DNA of 10,582 nucleotides from JBCBEX01 sp039027055 (GTDB lineage: Bacteria; Bacteroidota; Rhodothermia; Rhodothermales; Rubricoccaceae): the NCBI GenBank assembly GCA_039027055.1, contig JBCCLD010000153.1, positions 1 to 10,582 of the forward strand, written 5' to 3'. Under the pieces are notes generated by a model, which saw only the letters and a program-made list of their open reading frames with translations, had not been told where the DNA came from and ran no database searches. Made by a program: the position numbers and the translations under genes. How positions within the stretch are numbered: position 1 is the first letter of the stretch; each line of letters begins with the position of its first letter. Shown here one piece after another: positions 6,289-10,582 of the stretch.

Positions 6289-7852
6289 ATGTCTGCTCCT
6301 GCCCCTAGGCGCGTCTGCGCGCTCGTTGTCCTGTTCGCCCTCGGCTCTATCCCCTTTCTCTCGGCCACCGCCCAGACGGAACCGGATCCGCTCCCCGACC
6401 CCTGGCTCCACGAAGACATCGGCACGCTCCGGGTGCGCGGCGGCGCAGGCGTGGTGGACGGCCGCTTCGGCGTGGGCGGCGGCGGCGACATCTGGGGCGA
6501 CCGCGACGCCTTCCACTTCGCCTACCAGCCGCTCGTCGGCGACGGCGTGGTCGAGGCGACCTATGAGGGGCAGACCTCGGGCGAGCCGTGGGCCAAGGCG
6601 GGCCTGATGGTACGCGTGACCCTTCAGCCCGAGTCGCCGCACGTGTTCTACGCGGTCACGCCGGGCAACGGCAGCCACCTCCAGTCGCGCACCCAGCGCG
6701 CGCTCGACACCGAGGGCGTCGATGCCACCGACTCCCAGCCGCTCGCCTGCTGCGCGGGCGACCAGGTGCAGCGCTACCGCCTCATCCGCACCGGTAACAC
6801 GATCACCGCGCAGTGGCGGGAGGGCAACACATGGGCAACCGCCGCCGTGGGTAGCATCGTCACGACCGACACGGTCTACGTCGGCCTCGCCGTCACCGCC
6901 ACCAACATCGACGACGCGCCGCGGCGCAACATCGCGTGGTTCCGCGACCCCGTCGTGCGGACCTACACGCCGATGTCCGTCCCGGCACCGTGGCTGACCG
7001 ACGACGTCGGGACGGTCGTGCCCGGGCGCGCCACCTACGAGCCCAACACCGAGACGTTCGCGCTCACCGGCGGCGGCGACGTGTGGGGCGAGGCCGACGC
7101 CTTCCGCTACGTCTGGCAGCCCGCCCTCGGCGACGTCTCCATCCTGGCACGCATCCCGGCCATCGACGGGCCGCAGGCATGGACCAAGGCGGGGCTCATG
7201 ATCCGCGACGGCCTCGACCCCAGCGCGGCGCACGTCTTCGCGCTCACCACGCGTGACGCAGGTCCGCACCTCCAAACCCGTATCGCAGCCGGGGCCTCCA
7301 TGGACTCCGCCCCGCTCGACACGACCGCGGCGGACACGACCGCAACATGGCTACGGCTCGACCGCGTCGGCGACCTGTTCACGGCCTCGACCTCGCCAGA
7401 CGGCGCAGAGTGGACCGTGCGCGACAGCGTCGAGGTCGCGATGGCCGAGGACGTCCTCGTCGGAATCGCCGTCACCGCTACCGACTTCATGGATGACGGG
7501 CTGTTTGAAACCGGGGCGGCCCGCTTCGATCAGGTGCAGGTGATTGGGGGCGAGGAGCCCGCGCTCGCCAACGATCAGGTGCTTATCGACCGGCTCTCCG
7601 TGGAGGTCTTCCCGAATCCGTTCGTCCAGACGGCCACGCTGTCGCTCACCTTGCCGCGTGCTGGCACCTATGAAGTCATCATGCACGATCTGCTCGGGCG
7701 CACCGTGCGCACCTGGTCGGTTCCTAGCTCGGAGGTCGCCGCGGTCCAACTACAGGCCGATCTCAGCGGTCGGCCGGCTGGGGTCTACGTGGTGCGGGCG
7801 CGGCACCAGGAGAGCGGCCTCGTCGCCACCGACCGCGTTACGTTGCTCCGCT
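6289..7852 (+). CDS. Secreted protein, two tandem concanavalin-like domains and T9SS sorting domain
   Basis: A 521-residue exported protein. Residues 1-28 form a Sec signal peptide ending in ATA before Gln29. Two tandem domains of roughly 185 residues follow, beginning at PWLHEDIG (about 38) and PWLTDDVGTV (about 232). They share matching landmarks: GGGDIWGDRDAFHF versus GGGDVWGEADAFRY, WAKAGLMVR versus WTKAGLMIRDGLDP, and SHLQSR versus PHLQTR. The pattern is that of DUF1349-like, concanavalin A-like jelly-roll domains, which often bind carbohydrate or accompany surface enzymes. Residues 436-521 are a Por/T9SS type A sorting domain (VFPNPF, then LLGRTVRTW, then LSGRPAGVYVVR), so the protein should cross the outer membrane by type IX secretion. 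The frame is open from an ATG at 6223, but the ATG at 6289 puts the signal peptide at the N-terminus. No catalytic domain is recognisable. The stop codon is TAG at 7852-7854, and the gene converges on the pilin-like gene. Confidence 0.88.
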
Positions 7853-7865
7853 AGCCTCGCGTGGG

Positions 7866-8372
7866 CTACGGCATCGGGAGGGCTTCGCGGCCGTTCGTGA
7901 AGTCGTCCAGGTTCGTGTAGAGCTGGCCCTCGGAAGCGATTACCTGGACGCGGTAGGTGTGCTTGTTGTAGCGGCTGATCGCGTGCACGTAGCCGATGGC
8001 GTTCGGGTGCATCCAACTGCGTCCGCCGCCGCGCGCGATGTGGAACTCGCCGTACTCGGTGATGAGGCAGTTGTCGCCGCGCGTGTGGCTGACGTTCTGG
8101 GCATAGCTGCAGATCGCCGTGCCATTCGTTACGTAGCCAAGCTGCGCGAGGTCAAGCTCAGCACCGAGGTCGATGGCCTCGGCACCGCCCGCGAGCGCTC
8201 CGGGCTTCTTCTTCCACGCGATGATGTCGCCCGCGATCTCGACGGCCTTGTAGGCGACGAGGTCCATATCCTGCTTGCGCTTGTTTTCCTCGAAGGCCAT
8301 GATGCCATTGGCGACGGCAAGGCCCACGATGACGATGCTGAGGACGAGGAGAAGAATCTGCTGCTGACCCAT
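7866..8372 (-). CDS. Small membrane-anchored, pilin-like hypothetical protein
   Basis: A 168-residue protein of unknown function. It begins MGQQQILLLVLSIVIVGLAV, so a single hydrophobic helix spans about residues 5-26, and this is followed by a charged amphipathic helix (EENKRKQDMDLVAYKAVEIAGDIIAWKKKP, about 28-57). The layout of a very short N-terminus, one transmembrane helix continuing into a long helix, and a small globular tail is that of a pseudopilin. The type IV pilin cleavage site and Glu5 are absent, so it is pilin-like only in outline. C88 and C102 could form a disulfide in the exported tail. I recall similar MGQQQ-starting proteins from Rhodothermia and other Bacteroidota, annotated as hypothetical. 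The stop codon lies 12 bp from the stop of the convergent T9SS-substrate gene. The start is the only ATG that gives the membrane helix. Confidence 0.75.
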   Translation of the reverse strand: MGQQQILLLVLSIVIVGLAVANGIMAFEENKRKQDMDLVAYKAVEIAGDIIAWKKKPGALAGGAEAIDLGAELDLAQLGYVTNGTAICSYAQNVSHTRGDNCLITEYGEFHIARGGGRSWMHPNAIGYVHAISRYNKHTYRVQVIASEGQLYTNLDDFTNGREALPMP

Positions 8373-8579
8373 GACGAGGTGCGGGCGCTAGAAGGTGAGT
8401 GCTAGGCTAGACACCTAGGCATTAACAACTTCCGCGCCGCCTTTTTGCATCTAGGTCGCCGAGGCCTTCACGCTGTCCGGATGTCACACGCCCGTTTCGT
8501 TCTGCACCTACCACGGTAGTGCAGGTACTCGACACACCAGAGCAGCGAGGGGGCACCCCGCTACGGAGAGGCGTCAGTT
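8373..8579. other. Intergenic region between guaA and the pilin-like gene
   Basis: These 207 bp have no supportable gene. They hold the likely promoter of the pilin-like gene and the 3' end of the guaA transcript. A less GC-rich patch at 8418-8460 contains TTGTTA on the minus strand, a weak candidate for a -35-like element. Five CTAG tetramers occur at 8388, 8402, 8407, 8415 and 8451. CTAGG and CCTAG at 8402-8406 and 8414-8418 form a short dyad. A hairpin at 8502-8524 is described separately. Confidence 0.5.
8502..8524 (-). terminator. Possible hairpin terminator downstream of guaA
   Basis: CTGCACCTACC and GGTAGTGCAG pair around a two-base loop region, with one bulged C. The hairpin lies 56 bp past the guaA stop codon on the transcribed side. 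No U tract follows, so it would be an atypical terminator or an RNA 3'-end stabiliser. Confidence 0.35.
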
Positions 8580-10154
8580 CTACTCCCACTCGATGGTCGC
8601 GGGGGGCTTCGAGGAGATGTCGTAGGCGACGCGGTTGAGGCCGCGCACCTCGTTGATGATGCGGTTCGAGACGCGCCCGAGGAAGTCGTAGGGCAGGTGC
8701 GCCCAGTCTGCGGTCATGCCATCGACGGAGGTGACCGCGCGGAGGCAGACGGCGTTCTCGTAGGTGCGGAAGTCGCCCATCACGCCGACGGACTGCACGG
8801 GCAGCAGCACCGCGAAGGCCTGCCACGTCTCGTCGTAGAGGCCCGACGCCTTCAACTCGTCGATAAAGATCTTGTCGGCTTTGCGGAGGAGGTCGGCCCT
8901 GTCCTGGGTCACGTCGCCGAGGATGCGCACGGCGAGGCCGGGGCCGGGGAACGGGTGGCGCTTGATGATGAGCTCCGGCACGCCGAGTTCGCGGCCGACC
9001 GCACGGACCTCGTCCTTGAACAGCTCCCGGAACGGCTCGATGAGCTCGAAGCCGAGCTTCTCCGGCAGCCCGCCGACGTTGTGGTGTGTCTTGATGGTCA
9101 CGCTCGGGCCGCCCTTGAACGAGACGCTCTCGATCACGTCGGGGTAGAGCGTGCCTTGGGCGAGGAAGCGCGGTGTCTGGCCGAGGCGCTCCTCGATCTG
9201 GTGCGTCGTGTCCTCGAAGACCTCCACGAAGACGCGCCCGATGATCTTGCGCTTCTGCTCGGGGTCGGTGACGCCCGCTAGCTCGCGGAGGAACCGCTCC
9301 GAAGCGTCCACCGCCACGAGGTCGAGGTCGAAGCCGTCGCGGAAGGTGTGCTGCACCTCCTCGAACTCGTCGGCACGCAGCAGGCCGTTGTCGACGAAGA
9401 TGCACGTCAGCTGGTCGCCGATGGCCTCGTGGAGGAGCACCGCCGCCACGGACGAGTCGACGCCGCCGGAGAGACCGAGGATGACGTGATCGTCGCCGAC
9501 TTGCGCGCGGACTTTTTCTTTTTGCTCCTCGATGAAGCTGGCGGCCGACCAGTCGCCGCGCCCGCCGCAGATGGTGCGGACGAAGTTCTCCAAGATCTGC
9601 GCGCCGACTTTCGTGTGGACGACCTCGGGGTGGAACTGCACGCCGTAGAACGGATGCGTCTCGCTGCGCACGGCGGCGATGGGGGCGTTCTCGGTGTGCG
9701 CGATGCGGTGGAAGCCGTCGGGGAGCCGCGTGAGGTGGTCGCCGTGGCTCATCCACACCTGCGCGCCGTCGGCCACGTCGGCCATGAGCCCCATCGGCTC
9801 GCCCACGATGAGGTGGGCACGGCCGTACTCTCGTCGTTGGGACGGTTCGACGGCCCCGCCGAGCGCAAACGCCATCGCCTGCAACCCGTAGCAGATGCCG
9901 AGCACCGGCAGACGGCTGCCGTCGGCGCGGGTGCGCGTGAGCAGGTCGGGGTCGAGCTGCGGCGCGCCGTCGTCGTAGACCGACATCGGGCCGCCGGAGA
10001 GGATCACGCCGATGGTGGAGTCGTCGGCGAGGTCGGCGATGGGCGTTGTGCAGGGGTGGATCTCGCAGTAGATGCCGGCCTCGCGCACGCGCCGCGCGAT
10101 GAGCTGTGTGGTCTGGCCCCCGAAGTCGAGGATGAGGACGGATTGGTGGGTCAT
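8580..10154 (-). CDS. guaA: GMP synthase (glutamine-hydrolysing)
   Basis: This cytoplasmic enzyme converts XMP to GMP using glutamine and ATP, the last step of GMP synthesis. At 524 residues it has the full bacterial two-domain form. The class I glutamine amidotransferase domain spans about 1-195, with nucleophile C88 in GICYG and partners H175 and E177 in QFHPEV. The ATP pyrophosphatase domain follows, with its P-loop SGGVDSS at 229-235. The C-terminal dimerisation domain carries RHPFPGPGLAVRILGD and ends in SSKPPATIEWE, the canonical terminus. The reading frame continues upstream to 10358, but those 68 codons are translated from a REP-like repeat. The ATG at 10154 starts MTHQSVLILDFGGQ, as expected for GuaA. 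The gene stands alone; guaB is not adjacent. The 3' end of guaA is a known integration site for genomic islands in other bacteria, but no duplicated end is present here. Confidence 0.97.
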   Translation of the reverse strand: MTHQSVLILDFGGQTTQLIARRVREAGIYCEIHPCTTPIADLADDSTIGVILSGGPMSVYDDGAPQLDPDLLTRTRADGSRLPVLGICYGLQAMAFALGGAVEPSQRREYGRAHLIVGEPMGLMADVADGAQVWMSHGDHLTRLPDGFHRIAHTENAPIAAVRSETHPFYGVQFHPEVVHTKVGAQILENFVRTICGGRGDWSAASFIEEQKEKVRAQVGDDHVILGLSGGVDSSVAAVLLHEAIGDQLTCIFVDNGLLRADEFEEVQHTFRDGFDLDLVAVDASERFLRELAGVTDPEQKRKIIGRVFVEVFEDTTHQIEERLGQTPRFLAQGTLYPDVIESVSFKGGPSVTIKTHHNVGGLPEKLGFELIEPFRELFKDEVRAVGRELGVPELIIKRHPFPGPGLAVRILGDVTQDRADLLRKADKIFIDELKASGLYDETWQAFAVLLPVQSVGVMGDFRTYENAVCLRAVTSVDGMTADWAHLPYDFLGRVSNRIINEVRGLNRVAYDISSKPPATIEWE

Positions 10155-10200
10155 GGCGGTGGATGGCGGGAGGCTGTCGAGTTGCCTAGATGTTGCTTTG

Positions 10201-10287
10201 TTGTCATCCTGGACTCGGTTCAGGATCTCTGACGAATGAGAAGTTTCGTGGCTTCGCTGAGATGCTGAACCAAGTTCAGCATGACAA
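10201..10287. repeat. REP-like double-hairpin palindromic repeat upstream of guaA
   Basis: The 87-bp element is bounded by TTGTCAT and ATGACAA. It consists of two 27-bp halves in inverted orientation, 10203-10229 and 10259-10285. Each half is itself a hairpin with a 9-bp stem: ATCCTGGAC/GTTCAGGAT around TCG (one G-T pair) and ATGCTGAAC/GTTCAGCAT around CAA. The halves differ at four positions, and two of these are the two sides of one base pair (C-G versus G-C), a compensatory change. Translated, the halves read like EILNRVQDD and CHAELGSAS, strings I recall from spurious ORFs over dispersed palindromic repeats in many bacterial genomes. It lies in the guaA 5' region. Confidence 0.8.
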
Positions 10288-10324
10288 GAGAGAGGACGTG
10301 GAGAAGAAGTGGTACGAAATAGCA

Positions 10325-10355
10325 AGTGGGTGCTATCTGCCAGACAGCACCCACT
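10325..10355 (-). terminator. Strong hairpin, probable gcvH terminator
   Basis: A 14-bp stem with a three-base loop (GGC in the minus-strand transcript) begins 24 bp after the gcvH stop. In the minus-strand RNA every position pairs, with one G-U wobble. In the plus-strand RNA the same position would be an A-C mismatch, so the structure favours the minus strand. It is followed by UUGCUAUUUCGU, a weak U-rich stretch. Confidence 0.75.
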
Positions 10356-10378
10356 CACAAAGCGTTGCTCGGGTATGG

Positions 10379-10582
10379 CTAGCTGTCAGCGCCGACCATG
10401 TGCTTGTAGTCGGCGGCGCTCATCAGGCCGTCGAAGTCGGCGACGTCGTCGAGGGTGAGCTTGATCATCCAGCCGGCGCCGTAGGCGTCCTCGTTGACCG
10501 ACTCCGGCGCGTCTTCGAGGTCTTCGTTGGCGGCGGCGATGGTCCCGGCGACGGGGCAGAACAGCTCCGAGACCGTCTTCAC
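10379..10582 (-). CDS. gcvH: Glycine cleavage system H protein, C-terminal part (cut by window edge)
   Basis: The last 68 codons of GcvH, the lipoyl carrier that shuttles the aminomethyl group between the P, T and L proteins of the glycine cleavage system. The gene runs off the right edge of the window. The terminal GTG at 10582 is most likely an internal Val codon and not a start. The segment begins V-K-T-V-S-E-L, which matches the family's ESVKA-SD motif, so the Lys at the second codon is the lipoylated lysine. Further landmarks are the CPVAGTI turn, N-x-x-L-x-x-x-P-E-S-V-N, the AYGAGWMIKL strand and LMSAADYKHM near the end, which together give a complete C-terminus. A strong hairpin terminator follows the stop, so guaA is probably transcribed separately. 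Confidence 0.93.
   Translation of the reverse strand: MKTVSELFCPVAGTIAAANEDLEDAPESVNEDAYGAGWMIKLTLDDVADFDGLMSAADYKHMVGADS

Noticed and set aside
5015..6289. A 424-codon open frame on the plus strand opposite recG
   Set aside because: It is a shadow of recG in GC-rich DNA: rich in Arg, Glu, Val and His, with no recognisable domain. The same applies to the long frames opposite the T9SS protein (5947-7275) and to 8422-9756, which lies on the guaA strand in another frame.
7852..7868. Bidirectional terminator between the convergent T9SS-substrate and pilin-like genes
   Set aside because: TAGCC and GGCTA form only a 5-bp stem that includes both stop codons, with no T runs, so it is too weak to call.
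8560..8600. Island integration at the guaA 3' end
   Set aside because: guaA is a known island target, but no second copy of its 3' end and no integrase are present in the window.
10155..10358. N-terminal extension of guaA by 68 codons
   Set aside because: The extension is a translation of the REP-like repeat and part of the gcvH terminator. GuaA normally begins a few residues before LILDFGGQ, as with the ATG at 10154.

Overview
The window is GC-rich chromosomal DNA from what looks like a member of the Bacteroidota, probably the Rhodothermia (Rhodothermus/Salinibacter/Rubricoccus-type lineages). Three things suggest this. A secreted protein ends in a type IX secretion (Por) sorting domain containing VFPNPF. 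The starts have almost no Shine-Dalgarno sequences. High GC is combined with small membrane-anchored proteins and a DUF2959 lipoprotein of kinds I associate with this group. The lineage is an inference; there is no rRNA or marker gene to settle it.

Layout from left to right. Positions 1-62 are G and C homopolymers that look like a contig-end artefact. A PhnP-like metallo-beta-lactamase-fold hydrolase and an acyl-CoA-binding protein follow, both on the minus strand and probably co-transcribed. A short divergent region with octamer-phased repeats separates them from a plus-strand pair: a DUF2959 lipoprotein and a double-VOC protein fused to a membrane tail. Next comes the most unusual part of the window: a 207-bp copy of the 3' end of recG, a plus-strand Uma2-family (DUF820) nuclease-like gene, and then the complete recG on the minus strand. 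A divergent promoter region with a perfect inverted repeat leads to a secreted protein with two tandem concanavalin-like domains and a T9SS sorting domain. A small minus-strand membrane-anchored pilin-like protein converges on it. Then come guaA (GMP synthase), a REP-like double-hairpin repeat, a strong terminator, and the truncated 3' part of gcvH, all on the minus strand.

Most genes are housekeeping or envelope genes and do not form one pathway: GMP synthesis, branch-migration repair, the glycine cleavage lipoyl carrier and acyl-CoA binding. I see no defence island, CRISPR array, tRNA, rRNA, integrase or transposase.

The best candidate for something undescribed is the recG/Uma2 arrangement. 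The Uma2 gene sits between two copies of the recG 3' end whose spacing is exactly 822 bp. The upstream 95 bp of the two copies are identical. The stop-proximal 112 bp differ at about 20 positions, of which only one changes an amino acid. That pattern fits a small unit that carried its own recG tail, entered by recombination within recG, and rebuilt the gene, rather than a simple local duplication followed by decay.
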